Assembly: GCA_002428485.1 (NCBI GenBank)
Contig: DIWM01000038.1
Coordinates: forward strand, 62,001-126,000
Length of the DNA stretch: 64,000 nt
Direction: 5' to 3'
Source of the DNA: Deltaproteobacteria bacterium UBA6106
GTDB taxonomy: Bacteria > Desulfobacterota > Syntrophorhabdia > Syntrophorhabdales > Syntrophorhabdaceae
Position numbers and translations under genes: made by a program. A model generated the notes under the pieces. That model saw nothing but the letters and a program-made list of their open reading frames with translations, ran no database searches and had not been told where the DNA came from. Shown here piece after piece: positions 1 through 7,930 of the stretch (its first letter is position 1; each line of letters starts with the position of its first letter).

Positions 1-173
1 GCGACTGCGTCCTCATCTGCCCAGTAAAGGTGCTTGAGGTAAAGAAGATTGACGGCAAAGGACGGGCAGTGGCCACAGACCCCGGAAGTTGTTGCGGGCA
101 AACCTGCGCCCAATGCGCCACCTTTTGCCCGAACGGCGCTATACGTTTACAAATTCGCGGCGAGACGAGGTGA
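1..173 (+). CDS. Ferredoxin-type 4Fe-4S protein, C-terminal part (truncated by window edge)
   Basis: Reading from base 3, 56 residues are visible before the TGA at 171-173. They hold a CxxxCP half-motif at the very start (DCVLICPVK) and a later CCGQTCAQCATFCP cluster, a 4Fe-4S ferredoxin arrangement with an unusual double Cys. The stop lies only 3 bases before the flavoprotein start, so the two are translationally close and probably form one electron-transfer unit (ferredoxin-like subunit plus FAD subunit, as in APS reductase or fumarate-reductase-like enzymes). That partnership is inference. The N-terminus lies outside the window, so the total number of clusters cannot be given. Confidence 0.75.
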   Translation, partial: DCVLICPVKVLEVKKIDGKGRAVATDPGSCCGQTCAQCATFCPNGAIRLQIRGETR

Positions 174-176
174 AAG

Positions 177-1910
177 ATGCTGAAGAAAACCATGACAACC
201 GATATCTTAATAATTGGAGGAGGGATAGCCGGCATCAGGGCAGCAATAGAGATAGCCGAACAGCACGTTGACGTTGTGCTTGCCAACAAGGGGCAGGTTG
301 GTAAAGACGGAGCAGCGGTCTGGATGGCAGGAGGAGGCTATCAGGCAGCCTTCTATCCGCCCGACAGCATAGATCAGCACGTTGAAGATACGATCAAGGC
401 CGGCAAGTACCTGAACAACCAGGACCTGGCAATGGCCTTTTTGAAGCTTGCCCCGGATACAGTGAAAGATCTCACAAAATGGGGTGCGCGGTTTGCAAAA
501 AAGGACGGGAAATTCTTTCAGATCAAATTACCGGGTGAGACATATCCAAGGTCGATGAGCCACAGTATTATAGGCGAGTCTTTAGGCGGTGAATACCGGA
601 AGGTTCTTCCGCGCCAGGTAAGATCGCACAAGGAGATTAATATACTCAATGATATCTTTATTGTGGATCTGATAGGAAACGGCGGGAAGATCTCAGGTGC
701 AGTGGGATTGGATGTCAGAAGCGGAGAGTTTGTGGTGATACAGGCCAAGGAGACTATTCTGGCAACCGGTGGATTCATGGCCTTGTTTAATCTTACGACA
801 GCAAATCCGACCCTCACAGGGGATGGTCACGGCATGGCTTACAGGGCTGGCGCCCGTATGATGGACATGGAGTTCATCCAGTTTTTCCCTGCGGCGACGC
901 TGTGGCCCCGCACCGTATACAGAGACCATTTCCCTTATACGCTGCTCTGGAGGCTGCGGGGGATATTCTATAACGCGATCGGCGAGAGATTCATGGAGAG
1001 GTATTTTCCGATCGAAAAGGACTTTGCCACGAGAGAGGCTATGTCGAGGGCCATCCACAGAGAAGTTAAGGAAGGACGGGGATCTACCAACGGCGGCGCC
1101 TATCTTTCTTTCAGGCACCTGCCGAGAAACCTTATAAACGTTTGCCTTGAAGACTTGAAGGACAATCCGTTCATGCAGGGCTTGAAGGAGGCCGGGGTTG
1201 ACATCCGCGAGGATGCCATCGAGATCGGGCCTGCAGCCCATTATGTCCAGGGCGGATGCTGGGTCAACGAACGTTGTGAAACGAGCCTGCCCGGTCTGTA
1301 TGCGGTCGGCGAGCTGGGTTCCGGCGGAAAGGACGGGGCAGACCGTCTGGCCGGGAACGCCTTGCCCTTCTGTATGGCGATGGGCTATATTGCCGGCAAG
1401 GAAGCGGCGCAAAAGGCTACGCGCGACGACTTGCCGGGCCTGAACGAGGCCCAGGTCGAAGAGATATGCTCCAGGGCGGCGGAGCCGTTTATGCGTCAGG
1501 ACGGAGTGAGGCCCGTCAAGGTGAAGAGGGAGATCCGCGATCTTATGTCACGCAACATGGTGTATGACCGGAACAAGGATGAGCTCGAAGAAGGTTTGAA
1601 GGAACTGGCCCGGATAAGACAGGAAGAGCTTCCGAGGCTCTACGTCTCTGCAAAGACAGAGAGATTCAACCTGGAATGGGTGGAAGCCCTTGAAGTTCGG
1701 AATATGCTTGATATTGCAGAAATGAGCATGAGAGCCGCACTTATGAGGGAAGAGAGCCGTGGGCTTCACCAGAGATCGGATTTTCCTGAAGAACGTAGGG
1801 AGTGGCTGAAGCATATCGTCATAAGAATGGATAAGGATGGAATGAATTTGACAACGGAACCGGTAACATTTCCTTTATTCAAGCCGATGTCGGATAAGGC
1901 AAATTCGTGA
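177..1910 (+). CDS. FAD-dependent oxidoreductase of the fumarate reductase/AprA flavoprotein family
   Basis: The 577-residue protein begins with a Rossmann FAD-binding motif (DILIIGGGIAGIRAA). Further FAD_binding_2 signatures are ATGGF near residue 200, GDGHGMAYRAGA near 215, HYVQGG near 355 and LYAVGELGSGGKDGADRL near 375, where the last segment closes over the FAD. This family includes succinate dehydrogenase/fumarate reductase A, L-aspartate oxidase and adenylylsulfate reductase alpha; nothing here pins down the substrate. The start at 177 is supported by a GAGGTGA ribosome site four bases upstream; an alternative ATG lies at 192. It is the second visible gene of a long operon, directly behind a ferredoxin-like subunit that would carry its electrons (inferred). 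Confidence 0.85.
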   Translation: MLKKTMTTDILIIGGGIAGIRAAIEIAEQHVDVVLANKGQVGKDGAAVWMAGGGYQAAFYPPDSIDQHVEDTIKAGKYLNNQDLAMAFLKLAPDTVKDLTKWGARFAKKDGKFFQIKLPGETYPRSMSHSIIGESLGGEYRKVLPRQVRSHKEINILNDIFIVDLIGNGGKISGAVGLDVRSGEFVVIQAKETILATGGFMALFNLTTANPTLTGDGHGMAYRAGARMMDMEFIQFFPAATLWPRTVYRDHFPYTLLWRLRGIFYNAIGERFMERYFPIEKDFATREAMSRAIHREVKEGRGSTNGGAYLSFRHLPRNLINVCLEDLKDNPFMQGLKEAGVDIREDAIEIGPAAHYVQGGCWVNERCETSLPGLYAVGELGSGGKDGADRLAGNALPFCMAMGYIAGKEAAQKATRDDLPGLNEAQVEEICSRAAEPFMRQDGVRPVKVKREIRDLMSRNMVYDRNKDELEEGLKELARIRQEELPRLYVSAKTERFNLEWVEALEVRNMLDIAEMSMRAALMREESRGLHQRSDFPEERREWLKHIVIRMDKDGMNLTTEPVTFPLFKPMSDKANS

Positions 1911-1962
1911 GTATAACAAAGAAATGGATTGTATATTAAGATGAGTTACAAGGAGGCGATCA

Positions 1963-2217
1963 ATGAGTACGGATATTGCTATCATAAAGGATGAGCGCGT
2001 GACAGCGCTCCTTAATGAGAGGCACATACTTGATCAGGACATAAAGCAGGTAATTGCTGCCGCTGAGGCCACAGAGGTAAAACTCTACCAGCCGGATAGC
2101 GAGCGGTATCTGGCTAAACTGCAAACAGCTAATGCAACGTTCTACGTGGAATATTCAGCTGTACCTGACGGCTATCAGGTTCACACGGCCTATTTCCATA
2201 AATCCGAGATTATATAA
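1963..2217 (+). CDS. Small redox-operon protein, CLJU_RS11820-like
   Basis: An 84-residue soluble protein without cysteines. Recognisable elements are an N-terminal helix pair (DERVTALLNERHILDQDIKQ), a central YLAKLQTANATFYVEYS segment and a GYQVHTAYFHKSE end. The size and the FYVEY...GY.V..AY.H pattern recall the small family named after CLJU_RS11820, which accompanies DVU_1557-type proteins; this match is from memory and not certain. An AAGGAGG site sits before the ATG. It lies 52 bases after the flavoprotein and 12 before the zinc-ribbon protein, so it is co-transcribed. Biochemical function is unknown; with no Cys it cannot itself carry a thiol or FeS centre. Confidence 0.6.
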   Translation: MSTDIAIIKDERVTALLNERHILDQDIKQVIAAAEATEVKLYQPDSERYLAKLQTANATFYVEYSAVPDGYQVHTAYFHKSEII

Positions 2218-2229
2218 GGAGTAATCGCG

Positions 2230-2415
2230 ATGGTAGACTGGCACTGCTTTAAATGCAAAGAACAGATGGTTGAAGGCGAAATAAAGCTCATGTACCTTGA
2301 GATAGACGCCACGTTGACCGGACTTGTATGCCCCAAGTGCGGCGAAGGATATATACCTGAGGAACTGGCGATCGGTAAGCTTGCCGAGGGAGAGAAAAAG
2401 ATTGAGGACAAATGA
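2230..2415 (+). CDS. DVU_1557-family small zinc-ribbon/redox protein
   Basis: A 61-residue protein with two CxxC knuckles, HCFKCK (Cys6, Cys9) and LVCPKCGEGY (Cys34, Cys37), the layout of a rubredoxin- or zinc-ribbon-like fold. Size, Cys spacing and location between the small redox protein and the methyltransferase match the family named for DVU_1557 of Desulfovibrio vulgaris. Whether it binds iron (electron transfer) or zinc cannot be told from sequence. Its 3' end overlaps the start of the next gene by 14 bases, indicating translational coupling. Confidence 0.7.
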   Translation: MVDWHCFKCKEQMVEGEIKLMYLEIDATLTGLVCPKCGEGYIPEELAIGKLAEGEKKIEDK

Positions 2416-3238
2416 GAGGGCCGATGCCGACGGCAACCGTCTATTCAAGAAATCGGTTGTTGCCGTCTATGAGACGGAGACCTTTTCAAGTCTTCTCAAA
2501 GATGTCTTGCATCCCGGAGGGTTAAAATTAACAAGAAGGGTCTTTGAGGCGGCACAGATCGATGAACATTGTACGGTTCTTGATATTGCCTGCGGAAAAG
2601 GCGAAAGTATCTTTCTGCTGGCAAAGGAATTTGGCTGCCGCGGAGTGGGGATGGACCTTTCATTCCCGAAGATTGCACAGGCAACAACGGAGGCAAAAGA
2701 ACAAAACTTTAGCGCAGGGTCTTCCTTTCTGGTTTCCGACGCCGAGGCCTTGCCTTTTACAGATGCCGTATTTGATGTGGTTCTTTCGGAATGCTCGTTC
2801 TCAGTCCTTCCGGTAAAGAGGCAGGCGGCATCAGAGATAGCACGCGTCCTGAAACCCGGCGGCCGGCTGGTGATAACCGATATCGTCCTGAAACCCGGCA
2901 GCGGCGAAAGTATGCCGGATTACGCAGCTGCCGATACCGGACCGACGCTCCCCTGCATCGCCGGGGCCGTATCTGTGGCAGAATACATTGAGATATTCAG
3001 GAAAAGTGGTTTCTGTGATGCATACGTGGAGGACCATTCAAAGGAACTGAAAAAGATAGGCTACCAGATGGCGCTGTCGTTCGGAGGCTGGAAGGAATTT
3101 CTGCAAGCCCTGTCATCGGAACTACGCTGCGCATCCCCGAAAGAAGGGACGGAAGACCTCTGTTATACCGAACCGAACAGGAAGGCAGCCGCATCAGGCA
3201 AACCGGGCTATGCGCTTATCCGGGTAACAAAACCATGA
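2402..3238 (+). CDS. trsM: SAM-dependent methyltransferase, DVU_1556/TrsM-like
   Basis: Class I SAM methyltransferase of about 278 residues. Motif I is VLDIACGKGES, followed by GVGMDLS (acidic end of strand 2), DAEALPF, and FDVVLSECSFS with ARVLKPGGRLVITD (motifs II/III), as in UbiE/Methyltransf_11 proteins. The ORF stays open upstream inside the zinc-ribbon gene. The best start is TTG at 2402, which has an AGGGAGA site in the preceding gene and gives a 14-base overlap; no ATG fits nearer. The DVU_1556 family always sits with the TrsS radical SAM protein, which follows here after 80 bases. The methyl acceptor is unknown. Confidence 0.7.
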   Translation: MRTNERADADGNRLFKKSVVAVYETETFSSLLKDVLHPGGLKLTRRVFEAAQIDEHCTVLDIACGKGESIFLLAKEFGCRGVGMDLSFPKIAQATTEAKEQNFSAGSSFLVSDAEALPFTDAVFDVVLSECSFSVLPVKRQAASEIARVLKPGGRLVITDIVLKPGSGESMPDYAAADTGPTLPCIAGAVSVAEYIEIFRKSGFCDAYVEDHSKELKKIGYQMALSFGGWKEFLQALSSELRCASPKEGTEDLCYTEPNRKAAASGKPGYALIRVTKP

Positions 3239-3318
3239 TATTGGATCAGCAGACGACTGATCTGTATTCTCACCCGGGTATTGCAGACGGGAGTCTTCAT
3301 TAAGGAGATGCATGCCGT

Positions 3319-4719
3319 ATGAGTGTAATGATCGGAGAGACCTTAAGCCTCTGTCCTGAGTGTTTACGGAGGATACCGGCTCAGAGAGTGGACAGACAGG
3401 GCAGCGTCTATCTTGAAAAGACATGCCCCGAGCATGACAGTTTCAGGACGCTGATCTGGCGCGGCGATGGTGTGAGCTATCTGGACTGGGCACGCAACAG
3501 TCAGAAAGCAATAGGGCCGTTGGAGTGCGTAACGCAGGCGGACAAGGGGTGTCCCTTCGACTGCGGTCTTTGCAGCGGGCACAGGGCGAACGCCTGCACC
3601 ATGGTAATGGAGGTTACCCAGCGGTGCGATCTGGGGTGCCCGGTCTGCTTTGCAGACACCGATTGTGCGAGCAACGGCGAACCTGATATGTCGGTAATCG
3701 AACAGATGTACAAGACCGTCTTAAAGGTGACCGGAACCCCGGCCATCCAGTTAAGCGGCGGCGAACCGACAATGAGAGACGACCTGCCCGAGATCGTAGC
3801 CATGGGAAAGAGGATGGGCTTTCACCATATCATGATCAACAGCAACGGGATCAGGATAGCCCGTGAGCCTGATTACCTGCAGAGACTTCTGGATGCAGGC
3901 GCAGGGACCATCTACCTCCAGTTCGACGGCGTGACGGATGAGGTCTACCGGTATATGCGCGGCAGGGACCTCTTTGACCTGAAGACAAGGGTGATAGAGA
4001 ACTGTGCCAGAAAAGGGATCGGCGTACTCCTGATCCCCACCTTGAAGCCCGGCGTTAACGATCACGAGCTCGGTGCGATCATCCGTTTTGCCCAAAGCTG
4101 GATACCCACCGTAAGAGGGGTCCACTTCCAGCCAATAAGCTACATCGGCCGCTATCCTGCCGCACCAAAAGATGAAGACAGGATAACCATCCCCGATGTG
4201 ATCGGCAAGCTTGTGCAACAGACGAACGGAGAGCTCAGGACGGAAAATTTCCTCCCCCGCCGTTCCGAAGATTCACACTGTTCATTCTCCAGCCTCTTTA
4301 TACTCAAGGAAGGGAGGCTGAAGGCCATCAGCAGAAGATACACCAATGTCTTGCCGAGCGCTTGGGCCGGACACTTCCGGACGCCTTGGGAATCCGCACG
4401 CTCCTTTATGAACCTCCATTGGCAGAGCGCCGGACAGAAGCCTGACCGGCCTGAAACGTGTGGTTGTTGTTCTTCCGGGGACGAACCGTATCATGTGGCG
4501 GCTGCGGATGGTTTTACGATCAGCTGCATGCCCTTTCAGGACGTCTGGAGCATCGACCTGGAGAGGGTGCAGAGATGTTGCGGCCACGTGGTTACAGAAT
4601 ATGGACGCATACTCCCCTTCTGTACCTACTACCTGACAGACAGGCATGGGCGGAGACTCTATCCTGTCCCGGAGAGCAAGAGCACAGGTCGCGGAAAGGC
4701 GGCTGAACACCATGGCTGA
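3319..4719 (+). CDS. trsS: Radical SAM protein TrsS-like (Cys form)
   Basis: The 466-residue protein carries the radical SAM cluster motif C103-DLG-C107-PV-C110, followed by LSGGEPTMRDDLP (the GGE motif that binds SAM). N-terminal cysteines (CPEC at 12-15, Cys36, and a CPFDCGLC group near 78-85) suggest an extra zinc or FeS site, and the C-terminal third has further clusters (CGCC, QRCCGHV and PFCTYYLTD). The order of genes around it matches the radical SAM (seleno)protein TrsS family; in some members a selenocysteine replaces a Cys, but here all positions read TGT or TGC. The reaction is unknown. The ATG at 3319 has a GGAG site 12 bases upstream; ATG at 3328 is an alternative. Confidence 0.7.
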   Translation: MSVMIGETLSLCPECLRRIPAQRVDRQGSVYLEKTCPEHDSFRTLIWRGDGVSYLDWARNSQKAIGPLECVTQADKGCPFDCGLCSGHRANACTMVMEVTQRCDLGCPVCFADTDCASNGEPDMSVIEQMYKTVLKVTGTPAIQLSGGEPTMRDDLPEIVAMGKRMGFHHIMINSNGIRIAREPDYLQRLLDAGAGTIYLQFDGVTDEVYRYMRGRDLFDLKTRVIENCARKGIGVLLIPTLKPGVNDHELGAIIRFAQSWIPTVRGVHFQPISYIGRYPAAPKDEDRITIPDVIGKLVQQTNGELRTENFLPRRSEDSHCSFSSLFILKEGRLKAISRRYTNVLPSAWAGHFRTPWESARSFMNLHWQSAGQKPDRPETCGCCSSGDEPYHVAAADGFTISCMPFQDVWSIDLERVQRCCGHVVTEYGRILPFCTYYLTDRHGRRLYPVPESKSTGRGKAAEHHG

Positions 4720-6118
4720 TAAAAAAAACCGGGAAGATCTGGAAAGGATCTATCTGGAAGAATGGCTCCACAGCAAGATAAGGTACGAGGTGCTGACAAA
4801 TCCCGATTTTCGGGCCTTCACAGGCGGCGGATTGCCGGAAAGGCTCACCAGAGCGGATATAGAGCGCTATCACCTTTTCAGGCTCAAAAAGTTGCTCTCC
4901 TATGTCAGCGAGAACAGTTCCTTTTACAGGGACCTCTTTGACAAGAACCACATAAGGCCGTCGGATATTGTCTCCCTGGCAGATCTGACAAAAATCCCCT
5001 TTACCGATCAGACAGATCTGGCAAGGAACCCGAACCGCTTCCTTTGCGGATCGCACGGTGATATCGCCAGGGTTACGACCTTCACTACCTCCGGCACCAC
5101 GGGGCCTGAAAAGAGGGTCTATTGTACTAATCAGGATATTGAGAGCATTATAGAGTTCATGGGCGCAGGCATGAGGACGGTGACGGAAAAAGAGGACGTG
5201 GTCCAGATCATGCTGCCTTCAGGCAGACTAAGCAATCAGGCCGACCTGCTCGATCGGGGCGTCCTGAAAATAGGCGCAAAAGCGGTGAAGGCAGGTCTCA
5301 ATCTGACTTCCGAGGAGCAACTGGAACTGATAAAGAAACATGGGACCACGGTGATCTTCGGGGTCGCCTCCCCTGTTTACCGCATGACCCAGGAGTTGAA
5401 AGATCTCCATGCCATTGACAAGCTCGGCGTCAAAACGGTCTTCCTAACCAGCTTTCTTGCCGATACGCAGAAAGAGCATCTCCGCCGGTTCTGGAATTGC
5501 GATGTGCACAGCCACTATGGTCTCACTGAGATGGGATTGGCAGTTGCCGTCGAATGTCACGCCCACGACGGATATCATTTCAACGAGGCCGACCTGCTTC
5601 TTGAGATCATCGACCCTAAAACGGGCAGGGTACTCGATGAGGGAGAAGGAGAACTTGTTTTTACAACAATCACTCGACAGGGAACGCCGCTCATACGATA
5701 TCGTACCAATGACATAGCGCGGGTGATTCAGAAGCCCTGCCCATGCGGGGCTGCGACCCTCCGCAGGTTCGGCCCTGTAAAAAGGCGACTTGAGCTTATT
5801 GTACAACTCGCCGGCGGATACCTGATCTATCCAAGCCTTTTTGACGAGGTACTCTATGCGCTCACGGACGTAGTTGACTACGACCTGAGGGTAACCGGCG
5901 CAGGAGGAAGGGAGCGGCTCCACTTCACAGTGGAGACAACAGGTCAGGACCAGGACATCCATGACAGGGTAAGGCGCCTCCTTTTCAGCGAACCGGCCCT
6001 GCGCCCGCTCTTTGCAGGGAACACAATGGACGAGCCGGAGATAGCGGTGGTTCCTCCGGGCGGGATATTACAGATGGGCAGGGCCAAGAAGAAAATAATC
6101 GATGAACGCGTTTTATAA
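4712..6118 (+). CDS. AMP-forming CoA ligase, DVU_1553/PaaK-like
   Basis: About 468 residues related to phenylacetate-CoA ligase. The P-loop is TFTTSGTTGPEKR, the adenylate-forming motif is HSHYGLTEMG, and LIRYRTNDIARV carries the Asp/Arg that contact the AMP ribose. A CPCG segment, typical of PaaK-type enzymes, follows. The family adenylates a carboxylic acid and passes it to CoA. In the DVU_1553 subgroup the substrate is unknown and CoA may not be the true acceptor. The ATG at 4712 overlaps the radical SAM gene by 8 bases. Being locked between a radical SAM enzyme and a corrinoid protein suggests it activates a product or carrier of that pathway rather than a free aromatic acid (inference). 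Confidence 0.75.
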   Translation: MADKKNREDLERIYLEEWLHSKIRYEVLTNPDFRAFTGGGLPERLTRADIERYHLFRLKKLLSYVSENSSFYRDLFDKNHIRPSDIVSLADLTKIPFTDQTDLARNPNRFLCGSHGDIARVTTFTTSGTTGPEKRVYCTNQDIESIIEFMGAGMRTVTEKEDVVQIMLPSGRLSNQADLLDRGVLKIGAKAVKAGLNLTSEEQLELIKKHGTTVIFGVASPVYRMTQELKDLHAIDKLGVKTVFLTSFLADTQKEHLRRFWNCDVHSHYGLTEMGLAVAVECHAHDGYHFNEADLLLEIIDPKTGRVLDEGEGELVFTTITRQGTPLIRYRTNDIARVIQKPCPCGAATLRRFGPVKRRLELIVQLAGGYLIYPSLFDEVLYALTDVVDYDLRVTGAGGRERLHFTVETTGQDQDIHDRVRRLLFSEPALRPLFAGNTMDEPEIAVVPPGGILQMGRAKKKIIDERVL

Positions 6119-6136
6119 GGAGACGGGAAAACAGGC

Positions 6137-7237
6137 ATGAGCGAATTGGACAAGATCATAAATGAATGTCTTGGAGAGGAGTGTAAAACCTGCATCGAGG
6201 ACTGTGAATTTCTCAAAGGCTTAGACGAAGCGCCTGGAACACTGGCCCGGAAGCTCAAAGATGGACTTTTCCGCGTTGACAAGCGCCTTGCATACCGGTG
6301 CAATATGTGCGACCTCTGCAAGTGGAATTGTCCCAAAGAACTTTCTTCCGGCGATATGTTTATGGAGATACGACAGGCCATGGTCAAAGAAGGCCTTGGA
6401 CCTCTCCCCGAACATCAGTTTGTAAAGCGGGACCAAAATTTCAGCACCTCCGACAAATTTGCCTTTGCGAACTACAATCCATCCGCCGAAAGGTGTGAAC
6501 ATATCTTTTTTCCCGGCTGTGGACTGTCCGGTTATTCCCCGGAGCTTGTGATCGACACCTACGAGCATCTCCGCAGGCATTTGCCGAAAACCGGTCTTAT
6601 CCTGGGTTGTTGCGGCAGTCCCACGCGTTTTCTCGGGGATGAGCCGCGATTCCGGGAGATACTGAACATGTTGATAGCCGAAGTAAAGGCCCTCGGCGAC
6701 GCCGAACTGATAGTTGCCTGTCCGGAATGCTATCACACGTTCAAGCATTGCGCGCCTGAACTGAAGATACGCCCATTATCCTGCATCCTTAGCGAGCAGA
6801 ACCTTCCCGTAGAGGTATTATCCGGAGAAGGACAGGTATTCTCGCTCCACGACTCATGTAAGGCCCGCTGGGAGCCGGAATGGCAGAACAGCGTCCGGGC
6901 GCTGATCGGAAAACTGGGATATGAGATAGAGGAAGTGGAGAATTCACGCGACAAAACACGCTGCTGCGGTCTCGGAGGGATGGTGGCCTATGCGGACCCC
7001 GAACTGACTGCCGTCAATATCAAAAAACGGGCAGATGAATTCGGGCATGATATCCTCACCTATTGCGCGAGCTGCCGGGAGGCCCTCTCCGCGTACAAAC
7101 CGGCGCTCCACGTGCTGGACCTTATATTTAACCCCGATTGGAGAAGTGCAAAGACCAACCCGCAAAAGACCGGGAAAGCACGTCGGGAAAACCAGGCCCG
7201 GCTGAAACAGATGGTTCAGGAAAGAGATCATTCATAA
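6137..7237 (+). CDS. HdrD/GlpC-like iron-sulfur oxidoreductase subunit
   Basis: 366 residues, soluble. The N-terminal ferredoxin region has C11-x4-C-x2-C-x3-C23 and C55-x2-C-x2-C-x3-C65. Two CCG domains follow: FPGCGLSGYS with GCCGSPTRF, and HDSCKARWEP with RCCGLGGM, each bearing the CCG cysteine set that holds the noncubane 4Fe-4S cluster in heterodisulfide reductase HdrB/HdrD. Such proteins transfer electrons between ferredoxins, flavins and disulfides. It lies 18 bases after the CoA ligase and 24 before the corrinoid protein, so it is likely part of the electron route that reduces the corrinoid or the radical SAM centre (inference). Confidence 0.8.
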   Translation: MSELDKIINECLGEECKTCIEDCEFLKGLDEAPGTLARKLKDGLFRVDKRLAYRCNMCDLCKWNCPKELSSGDMFMEIRQAMVKEGLGPLPEHQFVKRDQNFSTSDKFAFANYNPSAERCEHIFFPGCGLSGYSPELVIDTYEHLRRHLPKTGLILGCCGSPTRFLGDEPRFREILNMLIAEVKALGDAELIVACPECYHTFKHCAPELKIRPLSCILSEQNLPVEVLSGEGQVFSLHDSCKARWEPEWQNSVRALIGKLGYEIEEVENSRDKTRCCGLGGMVAYADPELTAVNIKKRADEFGHDILTYCASCREALSAYKPALHVLDLIFNPDWRSAKTNPQKTGKARRENQARLKQMVQERDHS

Positions 7238-7261
7238 GGTAATGCGAGAATCCGGAGGAAC

Positions 7262-7930
7262 ATGACAATCAAAGTACAGCGAGAAGAATTCATTCAAACC
7301 GTCAATGAGGCCATCAGCGACTGGGACAAAGAGAGGCTGGTGTCGCTGGTCATGGAAGGACTGGGATCGGGATTTATGCCCATTGAGATAACCGGTCAGG
7401 TATTGCTCCCTGTTTTGCAAAAGGCTTGCCGGGAGATCGATAGCCACGACATCAGTTTCGCTGAGCTGTTGCTGCTTGCCGATACGATCAAGGCGGCCCT
7501 CGACATTCTTATACCAAAGATCAGGGAGTCGTTAAACGAAACGACGGTTAAGGGCAGGGTGATCATAGGAACGGTAAAGGGCGATATCCACGAACTCGGC
7601 AAAAACCTGGTGGCAGCGGTCTTCGAATCGGGAGGCTACCGCGTGACGGACCTCGGAAAGGATGTGCCTACGGATGATTTCATCAGGGCAGCCGAGAAGG
7701 AAAAGGCGGATGTCATTGCAGCCTCGACGCTCATGACCCCGACCCTGATCAGCATCGAGGAGCTGCTGAAGGAGGTTAGGGCAAGAAAGCTGAAAATAAA
7801 GACCATCATCGGGGGCTGGGCTACGTCACCTGAGTTTGCCCGCAAGGTAGGGGCGGACGCCTGGGCGGATGACGCACTGGATGGTCTCTTCAAGCTCGAC
7901 AGGCTGATGGTGGGTCAGAATCATGACTAA
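7262..7930 (+). CDS. Corrinoid (B12-binding) methyltransferase protein, MttC/MtaC-like
   Basis: 222 residues with an N-terminal four-helix cap and a C-terminal Rossmann B12 domain. The cobalt-ligand motif is D108-I-H110-E-L-G113, giving base-off/His-on binding; downstream are the ASTLMTP segment and IIGGW, which hold the nucleotide tail. The family carries methyl groups between a substrate-specific methyltransferase and a tetrahydrofolate or CoM methyltransferase. No MtaB, MttB or MtgB partner is recognisable in the window, so the methyl donor is undefined and may lie upstream or be the TrsM/TrsS pair. Its last 8 bases overlap the activator gene, a strong functional link. Confidence 0.9.
   Translation: MTIKVQREEFIQTVNEAISDWDKERLVSLVMEGLGSGFMPIEITGQVLLPVLQKACREIDSHDISFAELLLLADTIKAALDILIPKIRESLNETTVKGRVIIGTVKGDIHELGKNLVAAVFESGGYRVTDLGKDVPTDDFIRAAEKEKADVIAASTLMTPTLISIEELLKEVRARKLKIKTIIGGWATSPEFARKVGADAWADDALDGLFKLDRLMVGQNHD

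Noticed and set aside
693..1412. 239-codon reverse frame inside the FAD oxidoreductase
   Set aside because: Mirror of a gene with a clear FAD motif; no homology recognised.
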